Origin: Albula goreensis
Taxonomy: Eukaryota > Chordata > Actinopteri > Albuliformes > Albulidae
Direction: 5' to 3'
Length of the DNA stretch: 64,000 nucleotides
Assembly (NCBI GenBank): GCA_022829145.1
Contig: CM040748.1
Coordinates: forward strand, 29,216,501-29,280,500
Under the pieces are notes generated by a model. The model was not told where the DNA came from, ran no database searches, and saw nothing but the letters and a program-made list of their open reading frames with translations. Made by a program: the position numbers and the translations under genes. This document shows, piece after piece, positions 32,301-42,249 of the stretch. Every line of letters begins with the position of its first letter. Position 1 is the first letter of the stretch.

Positions 32301-35300
32301 GATTTGAGTGGGGACCACGATGTCATTATGGAAAATCCTACTTACTGTGTCAGCAAAAAAAAGGGTTGGAGCTGCAAATAGCTGTCAATCACAGCATTGT
32401 TTGAACCAGTCAAAAGGTGTTATTCTTCACAGCAAAACACAATGACTGGTTCAAGTCAGCAAGTCAGTGGTAATTTATGGTAGCTCCACCCATTTTGTGT
32501 GTCATTATACCTCACTGTGCCATTACACCCTGCCTCCACAGGACCCATAGCAAACACCTTTACCATCTCGGGATCATTTTACATCTCAATGGGTTAATGG
32601 CAGTCATAGACCATTAGAATGATGAATCTGTACAACATAAAGATTAGTGAAGCTGCACAAGCATCCACTTTAAAATTACATTCATGACTAAGCTCTCATT
32701 CTGCCCTCAGCTTGTGGTGCTATCAGCTTGTAGTAGCTGCAGTGCTGGGTGATAAGCTATCTGCTCTCCCCAGGTAGCAAAAAGATCAAACTGGGAAAAA
32801 AGTAAAATAAAAAGGTGTACTCACTTAATGACATAGATATCTGATGTCTTCTGTAGGTGTAATTATTCTTGGGAGTATGGGAGGATGCTTGTGGTTGGAG
32901 AAGAGTTATCAATAACCCAGTCAAGACAGAATGCATGTGCATGCAAAAGTATGAAAGTATATGCAGTTGTTTTACATTTGAGCAGGGGTTCAGTTTAAGA
33001 GTTAAAGCTCCCCTTCTAATCAGGACAATGTGGCAGGGCCAGTATATTGTGGTTTTGCTGATTAATGATTTTGATAACTGATTTTGTGTGGGTTGTGCAG
33101 TAGCACTGCTGCACCGTATAATTACGGTGTCCTGTGCAGAGAGGCATCTGATTTCAAATGGTGGGTTTATCATTTCATGCAAAATGGACACTAATTAATT
33201 AACAGGCCAAGGATATTCATTGTTCCTGATTAATCATGAAATACAGATTTTATTTTTTTCTAAATGTTTCTGGGGGCCTTGTGTTGTTTCAGAACTTTCT
33301 CTGCTATTGTGGGAAAGTTCGTAAAGCGTGCTTTGATATGACACAGTAAAATTCTGCTAAATTCATTTTGGGTCTTTATACTTGAGTATTCTCAATATTT
33401 TCAGATTAACCTACTGGGCTAAACACATCCCTGTTTAGGGATTGTATCTATGTGTTTGTCATAAGATTTCATGTAATTAAAATAATAAGTCCACAGTGAA
33501 TATGAAAGGCAAAGGGTTCTGTGTGAGTGTGTGCATGGAAGTGCATGTTTGCATGTGTGTGTGTCTGACTGTTTTTGATTGGGTGAAACCCTTTGTCTCG
33601 CCCCACAGTCGTAGAGTGTTCATCCTGGGCCCCTCCCACCACGTCCCCCTGTCTCGCTGTGCCCTCTCGCCCGCTGAGATCTACAGAACACCACTGTACG
33701 ACCTGAAGATTGACCAGAAGGGTAAGGCCTAAGGCCTAAACCACAGAAACTGTAGCCCTACATTGCAGGCTTTTATCTCTTGCGTTATGAGAATCGTAAC
33801 GGCAGCAGTAGGTTGCAGGGCCAATTCCTTTGAGGTGCACTGCCATTGTAGCTTGAGCAAGTACTTTGACGCTATAAATGGATAGTTAGTAAAAAAATTG
33901 TAATTTGCATATGTTGCTGTGGATGTGACAGACATTTGCTGAACTCTAAAATGCAAATGTGAAATATAAAATAATGGGTGCTGTCGTTTTGGAGTTTGTC
34001 ATGTATGTGAATTTCAACGCAGTTGAGCCTCTTGGGAGTAAGCTTACTGCTTTTCCCCACTGCAGTTTATGCTGACCTCTGGAAAACCGGAATGTTCGAG
34101 CGGATGAGCCTGCAAACCGACGAGGACGAGCACAGCATCGAGATGCACTTGCCATACACTGCAAAAGCTATGGAGAGGTGAGGCACCTGACATACACTGC
34201 AAATGCTTTGGTGCGCTAACGTGCCTGACATCCACTGCAATGCTATGGAGCACTCACGTATGTGCTATACACTCTGAAAGATATGGGTAGCTAGCACAAC
34301 TCCTGTGTACTGTGAAATCTATGGACAGCTAGCACACCAGCTATACGCTGCAAAAGCTACCTGCTATAAATCACAGAAACTACTGAGTGGTAAAATATCT
34401 GCTGCACAATGTAAAAGTCAAAGAGTGGTAATAATAGACCAGGGAGGGGTGTGGTCGTGGGGTCAACTTCCACACTAGTGGTTTAGTGTCATTGGCACTA
34501 TGTGTAAGAATATGCTGGTGCTACTTATACTGTTGATGTATCCACTGTTCTGCTAGTTTTGGTTTTTAAACACAAAGAGAAATCTTACATTATCAGTTGC
34601 GCACTGTCAGGAGTTCATGGCTACATGGCGACAAGTTTATTAAGAACCCCCAAGTGACAAAAACTTTAATTACTTTTTTCAAACTTGTTTTATTTCCCTA
34701 ATTTTCCTTTTTTTTAAATTATTTCAAAAATATGCAATTCAAATTCCTGAAAAGCAATGGGATCAGTCATGCATTCATTAATTGACTGTTCAGCAGGGTT
34801 GTGAGTGTGGTTGGTATGCTGCGATTTGTGACCGTCCAACAGGACTTGATGTTGACTCAGATGGATATTAGAAGTAGTGGCCCTGCACCAGGATCTGCAG
34901 TCTAAGACTTTCCCCCTCATAAATATGTGCATATATATCTTTAATATACTGTACTATATTTATTGAAGTCAACAACTCTTTTTTAATAGTTCTGTTTTAA
35001 GTGCACTTGTGTGAAGCTTACAGGGGTCACCTAATCGCTGTTCTGTAATTCCTTGTGACTTTGGCAAAGTCAAGTCTTTTGCATTTCATTTAGCCACTGT
35101 AAGAACAATATTAAACCCTGCAGACAAAACTTAATTTAATGTGCAGAAATAAGGCACTCTCTTATCCCTAAGAGTGGCCAGAGGGCCGTTGTGTCCTCCC
35201 AAAACACTTTCATTTCTGTGCTGAATCATTATTGTCTGGAAATGAGTTTTACCCCTTTCCTGTATCCTAATTTTTAGTCTCAGAGCAAAATGAATTTTTT

Positions 35301-38300
35301 ACAAGAGCGTCAAGAAGTTTGACTCCAGGTTGGGTCATGGTAAGGAATTGTAAATAGCTGTGCCGCTGAGGCAGCTGGTTACCCAGGCAGTATTTTCACA
35401 GTGTTCCACTGTAACTTAATGAATCTGGCACAGTGTGAAAAGCAATTGGGGTATTGGCTGCAAGAAATCCTGCATATTCTAACTACCTGTACACTGTGTA
35501 GAGACTGAGTATCTAGATAAACTTTAAGCTATGTTTTTTTTTTTTGAGCATCTGTTACCTGTAATGATTTTGAGTGACTGGCTTTTAATTGTGTAGAAGA
35601 TGTTGCATAACCTGGTTTACTGTGTAGAAAAATGATACCTTGGCTAGCTCTTAGATGTGCAGATATATCATATTCAGACTAGCGACTAGTTGATTAGATA
35701 CTGAGTGTCCTGGTGGGCGGTTAGCTTTGTAGATAATGAGCATCCTGAATAGCTGTACGCTTTGTAGATATAGAAGTTTCCTAGCCGTGTAGATGTCAAG
35801 TATCCTGACTTACTTTTATCTGTGTAGATGTTGCGTATGCTGGCTAGCTGTTAGTTGTGTGGACATTGATCAACTTAGCTGGCTGCAAAGTTTGTAGAGG
35901 CAGAACATCCTGCTTAGCTGTTTATCAGTGTAAATGTTGAGCATCATGGCTAGCTGTTAGATATGCAGATATTGAGTATTCAGGCTAAGCTTCTCCTGTT
36001 GTGGGAAGTGAACACAGCGCCTCAGGAAAAGGTTCGCGCATCATTGGTATTCAAATAACCGTTCCGCCATTGGCCATGATTTCCCAGTTCCTTATTAGTC
36101 CATTATGACACTGGATCTGTCTGTTTACAGTGTGTTGAAGTTTGCTTAATTGGCCCCCAAGATGAGCATGCAGTGATGAGTGAAGCCGTGGAGGTGAACT
36201 CGGTATCGGCCCAGCGCTTTTCCTCCTCATTAAAACCGCACACGCTCAACAGGGTTGTACCTCAGTGCAGGGCCTGGCCTTATGTATTTTTATTTGGTTC
36301 ACAACCCACCCCCCCCATCTGAATTGCAGCCATAAAGACGACTTCGCCATCGTCCCCGTGCTAGTGGGAGCTCTGAGCGAATCGAAAGAGCAGGAGTACG
36401 GGAAGCTGCTCAGCAAATACCTGGCCGACCCCTCCAACCTCTTTGTGATCTCTTCGGATTTCTGCCACTGGGGTTAGTACACACCTGCAAAATTGTGCTC
36501 TAGAAAATTGCTTCATGTCAAAGAGCAAAATTATACAATAATAGTGTGCAGTAGTGTACGTTATGTAGCAAGAGAATATGTGAAGGTGCTGTTGGCATCC
36601 GCAAGAAAACATCACAGCATCAACAGAATGACATGGGTTGAGATTAAATCATTAAGTGTGACAAAAGTTTAAACATTTAGTTATCTTGAGCTAAATTCAC
36701 AGTGGGTTTAAATTGGCAGTTTATTAAATTGGCATTTAAATTTTATGTAAAGACCTATAGCCTAAATTGACAACTGATGCGTAAGGAAATTACAAAAAAC
36801 TCTCAAGCATTTAAGATGGTTGATGGCTGATGCAAGCCAATCTGAAGGTGTGCTAATCTGGAGTCTAGAAGAGGTGTAACAGCACAAATGCATTTTCTCA
36901 TCTTTTTTTCTTTCTCCTGTCCACCCACCATTTCTGAAGGGCAACGGTTCCGCTATACATACTACGATGAGTCCCAAGGGGAAATCTACAGATCTATTGA
37001 GCACCTGGATAAAATGGTAAGGGGGTTACTTTCATTTACATGACCATAGCTCAGATTTCTTCACACTTCCTGTAGCTGTTAAACCACTGGAACTTAGCCT
37101 TACGGAAGTGATGTATATATTCAGTATTTTGTAAAAACCCTTTTTTGAAAAACATAACAATGAGTATGTTTCGGTTTTGAGCAATGTTATTTGTTTTAGT
37201 TTGGGTCAATATCTGGAAACCAAAATTGCATTTGCCCATTTACAGCAAAGTGTTGCAGTATCTTAAGGGTATTTTTTCATTTCAATTCACTGAATATCCA
37301 TGAAAAATGGGTCGGAATGGGACAGGATTTTTCCTGTACGTGCTCGTAGATTTTGTCACGCCCAGTTTCATTGCAGTTCTGATTGGCCTACACACCACAC
37401 AGTGGCCTGTTTGCTTATTCTGATGAGCTTACGTTATCAGTCTGACTGCAAGCTTACTGTGATGTTTTCTTGGTCTGTCAGCTAACTAAATGTTAAATAA
37501 TATTGTGCTGTTTTTTGTGAGTTGTAGAGTATGCTGAATAAGTACTCCATAGCACAAGCCTCATCAAGTGGCAGGACTTCATGTCACAAACACAAACATT
37601 TGACTCACACTTTTTAAAATTAGTAGATAGCTGATAACAGAGGAGAATGTTCAGACCAAACAAAAGACCTGAAAGCCCCGAAAAAACATTCAGGGTCTGA
37701 AAAAAATATCATTGCCAATTAATCTGGAAAAACCATGAACAGTCACACCCCTGGTCTGCTAATTAATTCATTTCTTTTAACGATAAACGCACCATTTCAT
37801 TCAGATTTCTTGCCTCAGAAAATACCTGACCTAATTATACAGTGCAGTAGTCTTATTGTATATCCCACACAAGCCTGTCAGTGTGTGCATAGCATTAATG
37901 TGTATTAGTGTCTCAGCATGTCCTATCTTCACAGCAGCCTAGTTTTTTTTCCCAGTGAAACACATTATTATGTTTAAATTTAACATCTTAAAAGAATTAA
38001 TCTGATTTCCACCCCCAACCTCCAGTCAGAGAATGAGTGTAATTTTCAGCCTGCTTAAATCTTTTTGCTCTGTTTTTTAAACATGATAATCTTATATTAA
38101 TTTCTTCCTCTTTTTTTCTCTCCTAGGGCATGGGTATCATAGAGCAGCTGGACCCTATTTCATTTAGCAACTACTTGAAAAAATACCACAACACAATCTG
38201 TGGACGTCATCCCATTGGAGTACTGCTAAACGTAAGCGCTAGCCACCGAGGGGCATCTGCCATTTTTAATCACTGGGTTTTTATTTTGGCAGAAGGGAGG

Positions 38301-40040
38301 GAATTGAAAGAGTGACTCAGGGAGTAAAAAAATAAAAATAAAAAATGGAATAGATTTGCATGATAATGTGCGTTTTGTCACTGCCGAGGTATCAGCAGCG
38401 TATTTGATACATCGTCAGATGGTGACTAAGTGCCGAGTAGCAGGGGGAAGAGAACCGTCCCAGAGAAACAATATGTTTGGCGGATAATTTTAGTCGCATG
38501 CCGCTCTACGGTGCTGGCTGCTGGCCAAGGCAGAACGTCGCTTTTGACTGAAAATTAAACGGGAAAAAAAAAGAGTCCTTCACAAATTTCTATTGAAAAT
38601 TTCCAAGAGAAAACTCACCCTCTTACTGAGCCTCCATGCAGTGCTATTCGATTTGGGCCTGCAGTAATATCAATTCTGGTATCCCAGCATTCTCCACACC
38701 CCGTCCTGAGGGCAGCAGGGCCAGCAGGTATTGGCTCTGGTGAACTTGACAGCGAAATGCGGTGCTGTAGCGTTTGTGTGGGACAGATGTCTGCATACCC
38801 TTCTGATCTCAGGACTGGGAGTTTAAGTAAAGTTGCTTTAAGGCAAGTTGGATGTTCTCGCATTTCATCTGGGGAGAGAGTGGGACCCAAACACTCAGTG
38901 TCCCATAGGTCCAGGCTAAGAAACCCCTGACTGTTGTAAACACCCCCCAATATATCAGTGTCAGTAGTTCACTGGGCATACAAAGCTTTTCTTTTCAAAA
39001 TAATGATTACTAGTTCACCATTCTAGCTTCTCCTTTTGGAATTAAGGAGCTTTAGACATGGCCATATGATTTTTTTTGCTGATTAATCATGAAAAACCAA
39101 TTTGACTGAAAGTCCAAGCCAGTGGCAGGAGATTTTGGTGTGTCATAAACACACAGAAAGAGCATTTGTATTCTGACAGCTGATAGCAGAGAAGAATGCT
39201 CAGCACAGCAGCCAAAACACAAGCATCACCAGAGACATTTGGGGTACTCAAATCAATATTTATTTATGAATCACCAAAGTAAAAATCCCATTACCAAAGA
39301 AAACAAAAGACGTATTAAAAGTTTGTGTAGTTAAGATTTTGATAGCGATAATTTTGCCAGTCAGTTTACTTCACCCTGTAAGGTTTCCATTGTATTAAGA
39401 TAGAAGTACCTCAAGCATAAGACAGTAATTACTGATTTCTTATTTATCCTTTTAGGTTCTCAATTTGGATTTAAGGAACCGTTCCAAAGGAAGCGTTCAA
39501 TGGTTACAGTTTAAATATTTAAAGTTGCTTAGTATAAGCAAAGGTGGGGAAGTCAGTTGTGGCGGTCCAGTCTGTATGCAGGTTTTTGTTTCTATCCTGG
39601 CACGATTAACTGATTAGCTCATACACCAATGTCAGTTCGCTCGTACATACATAATGCCACGGTAAAACATTTAATATTCAGATGGAAAAATCTTTAGCTG
39701 TCATTCATGAGATTATTACATAGTGTAGCTAAAATGTTATATGATATGACTGGGCTGATTAAATGGGCTATTTACGTTGGCATCAGTTCCAGAAACGGAT
39801 GAGGCCCTCCTTGGTCACCTCTGGTATCAGCCGTGTTGCGCCAGTTTCAGTTGATGGACAAGCGTGGGTTTAAACTGATGGCCTTGTGTGTCTGTGTTCC
39901 CGCTGCAGGCCGTGACCGAGCTGAAGAAGCTGGGAATGGACATGAACTTTTCCTTCCTGAACTATGCGCAGTCGAGCCAGTGCAGGAACTGGCAGGACAG
40001 CTCCGTGAGCTACGCGGCTGGCGCTCTGGTGGTTCACTGA
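26265..40040 (+). CDS. memo1: MEMO1, mediator of ErbB2-driven motility
   Basis: Complete gene, nine exons: 26265-26325, 30818-30899, 31317-31385, 33609-33721, 34066-34177, 36330-36472, 36940-37016, 38127-38231 and 39909-40040; 894 bp, 297 aa, identical in length to human MEMO1. The protein is a cytosolic member of the class III extradiol dioxygenase-like fold that links receptor tyrosine kinases to the cytoskeleton and binds metal. It starts [20 protein letters not shown]. Conserved site residues are visible: [28 protein letters not shown] and the Cys in [10 protein letters not shown]. It ends AAGALVVH. Splice phases are consistent throughout. Introns hold three minisatellites, a SINE and a GC-rich patch. 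It is followed by a long 3' UTR. Confidence 0.97.
28790..28980 (+). mobile_element. tRNA-derived fish SINE remnant
   Basis: Shows ggttcatttcccaggta (box-B-like), gtacccttgagcaat, ctatataaatgg and the tail gtaagtcgctttggataag followed by gtctgctaaatgcc, in the order typical of common teleost SINEs. Several substitutions show it is old. Confidence 0.75.
29760..30210 (+). promoter_or_regulatory. GC/CpG-rich patch in memo1 intron 1
   Basis: A sharp rise in C+G and CG dinucleotides compared with the AT-rich intron, including gccggcggtggcggatg and a CTG run near 29,935-29,950. Could be an intronic promoter or enhancer, or the promoter of an unannotated transcript. Overlapping ORFs of 60-107 aa have no recognised similarity. 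Confidence 0.4.
30818..30899 (+). CDS. memo1: memo1 coding exon 2
   Basis: Acceptor ttcctag, donor gtaagc; reads [20 protein letters not shown] then ARAIIAP. Confidence 0.95.
31317..31385 (+). CDS. memo1: memo1 coding exon 3
   Basis: Acceptor cttgtag, donor gtgagt; reads [20 protein letters not shown]. It includes the metal-site His. Confidence 0.95.
31444..31686 (+). repeat. ~48-bp minisatellite, memo1 intron 3
   Basis: Five diverged units beginning near 31444, 31494, 31542, 31591 and 31638, each like ccagtgactattctacaccc followed by acaggccacac. The array starts 59 bp after exon 3. Confidence 0.75.
31687..33608 (+). other. memo1: memo1 intron 3, remainder
   Basis: About 1.9 kb with no gene. 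A short (GT)n stretch lies near 33,545-33,562. Confidence 0.65.
33609..33721 (+). CDS. memo1: memo1 coding exon 4
   Basis: Acceptor ccccacag, donor gtaagg; reads [20 protein letters not shown] then [16 protein letters not shown]. Confidence 0.95.
33800..33960 (+). mobile_element. Old SINE remnant, memo1 intron 4
   Basis: Contains ggttgcagggccaattcctt, gtgcactgccattgtagctt, gagcaagtac and ctataaatgg in the same order as the SINE at 28.8 kb, but more diverged. Confidence 0.6.
34066..34177 (+). CDS. memo1: memo1 coding exon 5
   Basis: Acceptor cactgcag, donor gtgagg; reads [20 protein letters not shown] and ends LPYTAKAME. Its last 27 bases form the first unit of a 38-bp tandem array continuing into the intron. 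Confidence 0.95.
34151..34361 (+). repeat. memo1: 38-bp minisatellite seeded in memo1 exon 5
   Basis: Six units of 37-38 bp start at 34151, 34189, 34227, 34264, 34302 and 34340 (the last partial). Unit 1 is coding sequence for ...PYTAKAME plus the splice donor; later units are diverged copies such as gacatacactgcaaatgc. Confidence 0.85.
34362..36329 (+). other. memo1: memo1 intron 5, remainder
   Basis: No gene. Contains the ~35-bp minisatellite at 35,485-35,990; otherwise AT-rich unique sequence. Confidence 0.65.
35485..35990 (+). repeat. ~35-bp degenerate minisatellite
   Basis: The motif tgtgtagat(g/a)ttgagta...ctggctagctgttag recurs near 35588, 35619, 35654, 35691, 35726, 35761, 35821, 35856, 35891, 35927 and 35962. 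Unit consensus is about 35 bp, heavily mutated. Confidence 0.7.
36330..36472 (+). CDS. memo1: memo1 coding exon 6
   Basis: Acceptor attgcag; reads [20 protein letters not shown] then SSDFCHW; donor gttagt. Confidence 0.95.
36940..37016 (+). CDS. memo1: memo1 coding exon 7
   Basis: Acceptor tctgaag, donor gtaagg; reads [20 protein letters not shown] then HLDKM. Confidence 0.95.
37017..38126 (+). other. memo1: memo1 intron 7
   Basis: 1.1 kb, no element recognised. Confidence 0.6.
38127..38231 (+). CDS. memo1: memo1 coding exon 8
   Basis: Acceptor tcctag, donor gtaagc; reads [20 protein letters not shown] then [15 protein letters not shown]. Confidence 0.95.
38232..39908 (+). other. memo1: memo1 intron 8
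   Basis: 1.7 kb without a gene. Around 39,545-39,620 is a fragment (gcaggtttttgtttctatcc) like the ends of a dispersed repeat also seen near 56.6 kb. Confidence 0.6.
39909..40040 (+). CDS. memo1: memo1 coding exon 9
   Basis: Acceptor gctgcag; reads [20 protein letters not shown], then [10 protein letters not shown], ending ALVVH and TGA at 40038-40040. Confidence 0.95.
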   Translation, partial: AVTELKKLGMDMNFSFLNYAQSSQCRNWQDSSVSYAAGALVVH

Positions 40041-40833
40041 GGACCCCGGGAGGGGAAAAATAAAACCCGCCACCCACCCGCCAAAACCATCCCCAACCAC
40101 CCCCAAACCCCAACCCCAACCCTGCGCCTTAGGAAACTGGACTACCCCCTCCCCCCCCTCCTCCCCCTCCCTTACCACTTCAGGATGCTCTCTGGCCATG
40201 GAGCGCTGGATTCTCACGATCGCACAGCTACAGTAACAAACACGTCAGAGAAACACACACTCCATCATGGTTTACCCACTCCCTTCACACCTCTCCTCCT
40301 CCTCAGTTTTACATGTCACCCAGCTTCAGACATGATTTGAAACTACCGCTTGAATTTATTTTATTCCCTGTGTCGGGGGTATGGCTGGTGTTGATTTGTC
40401 ATGCTGTCAGTGGCGGGTGTAGTGTTTACTGTGAGCTGGGTTTTGGGGGTGGGGGTGGAGGGGGCGGTGGGGGTAGTACGAGGGGCATGCCAGGACTTGT
40501 GACCTCCGCGCCACCCCGGTTTTCCTCAGTGACAAAAAAAAATGGAAGTGGTTGGGAGTAAAAATAAAAATATAAAAACCATTTATTGTTACATTTGCAC
40601 TCTGCAGACATGTGCACTTGTATTCAGTTAAAGAAAAGAGAAAAAAAATAGCTGTGCTGGATGTAAATGGAAACTGAGCTTACTTTTGATGAATGATACC
40701 AGACAAGAAATGAAAAAAGGAAAAAAAAAACGCATTGACTGCTCTTGCATCTTGTTTGAGCCTACGAGAAGCCGTTTAGGTAGCTACTGCCAACACAGTA
40801 CAACAGAGGTCTACTATTGTAGTTGCTAATAAA
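40041..40833 (+). other. memo1: memo1 3' UTR with C- and G-rich tracts
   Basis: After the stop comes a C-rich stretch (40,060-40,170), then a G-rich stretch (40,445-40,474) and AATAAA at 40828-40833. Further weaker signals downstream leave the true 3' end uncertain. Confidence 0.55.
40828..40833 (+). terminator. memo1: Candidate memo1 polyadenylation signal
   Basis: AATAAA about 790 bp after the stop codon. Transcripts could extend further: 40.8-42.2 kb is non-coding and has another AATAAA near 42,223. Confidence 0.5.
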
Positions 40834-42249
40834 GGGCTACACACAACCAAGTCCACTAACATTCTGCTGTACAATCTATACCAAAAAACATAAAAGCTCC
40901 TGTTTTAGATGTTATTTTCTTAGTAGTCCATTAAGTGTGTGTGTTTTTTTTCAGCCTCTGTTTCTCGCTTTTTATGTTTTTATCTTTTCTGTTTTGATCT
41001 CTGTTATATAAATTATCTGTTGACCTACAGGTTTAAAGTTGACCTACAAGCATTTGGTAGCACATTGTATAGTATGTATTAATATAGTTTTGTAATTGTT
41101 TACCATTTAAAGTGAGGTTTAGTTTTGACTCACGTAATCTTATGCATATACCCTGGTTTTTTTTTTTTTTTTTTTTTTTTTGTGGATCTTGTAAAGTCGC
41201 ACTCAGAACTTCAGGTTTAGAGTGTCACACTTGAGGATCCTACTTGCCTACTTTGGCAAACAGTGCTATTTCAACCTTATTTTTAGAGCAACACTCAGCA
41301 GCGACGGGAACATGATTCGTTCACAATGTTGCAGATTTTTTTTTCCGCATTCCAAAGTGCGAGGTGCCACAATGTCAGTTCATTCACTGCATTTAAAATG
41401 GGCAAAAGATTTACATAATGCTTTTCCTTCTGGGTGTTCGCATCTGTCAAATCCAGCCCCGTTGAGTGAACAACATGCAGACTGTGGAGTTTTGCCTTAG
41501 GCCACTGCTATTGGGATGTTATTTGTTCAGTTCATAATTACGTTTTTACAAAGCCATTTCACTTCCCTCTGTGTCGAGCCATTTGAAACCATACCTGAGA
41601 CAGGTTGTCATTTTCTGTCCATGTACGCCCTTCCGTTTTAGAGTGGGTCTCTTTTTGTCTGTTTACGTCCCACCAGAGTTTAAATTTTACGAGTTTTGAC
41701 CATTGGGAAGTTACATACCCACTATGACGAGACGTGTGCACGTGTCAACCTTGCGCTCGCCTGATCTCCCACAAAAGACCAGGTGTAAGGAGACTAGCGT
41801 CATCGTGTGTTAACTGTTCATTATTATTTTTTTTTTGTTACCGGTCATTGTCGATTTTAGAAAGAGTAACGGGAGTCTGCGCTTGAAGTCAAGAACCTCT
41901 GTAAAGAAAAAAACTGCAGCACTCCAAAATCGGAGTCTTATTATCTCAGGTTACATTGATTAAGCACCCGGTATGCTCTGCAGATGTTATCCAGAGAATC
42001 GTTATAAATGTTTTAAAAAAAGAGTAAAAATGCTGAAACTCAGTTTGCCTTGGTGTCTTTAATTATGTGTTGTGTGCATTTTAGCTTCGGCTGAAGTCCT
42101 AGCTTTGTGAAACCCATTGGAAATTATGATATTGGGCATTGTTTATGCAACCTCAGTATTTGAGTAGTCAAAGCAAACTTGTCACAGCTATTGGCCTTTG
42201 AGAAGGACTAAGCTGAAACACAAAATAAAAGACTCTTTCAAATACACAA

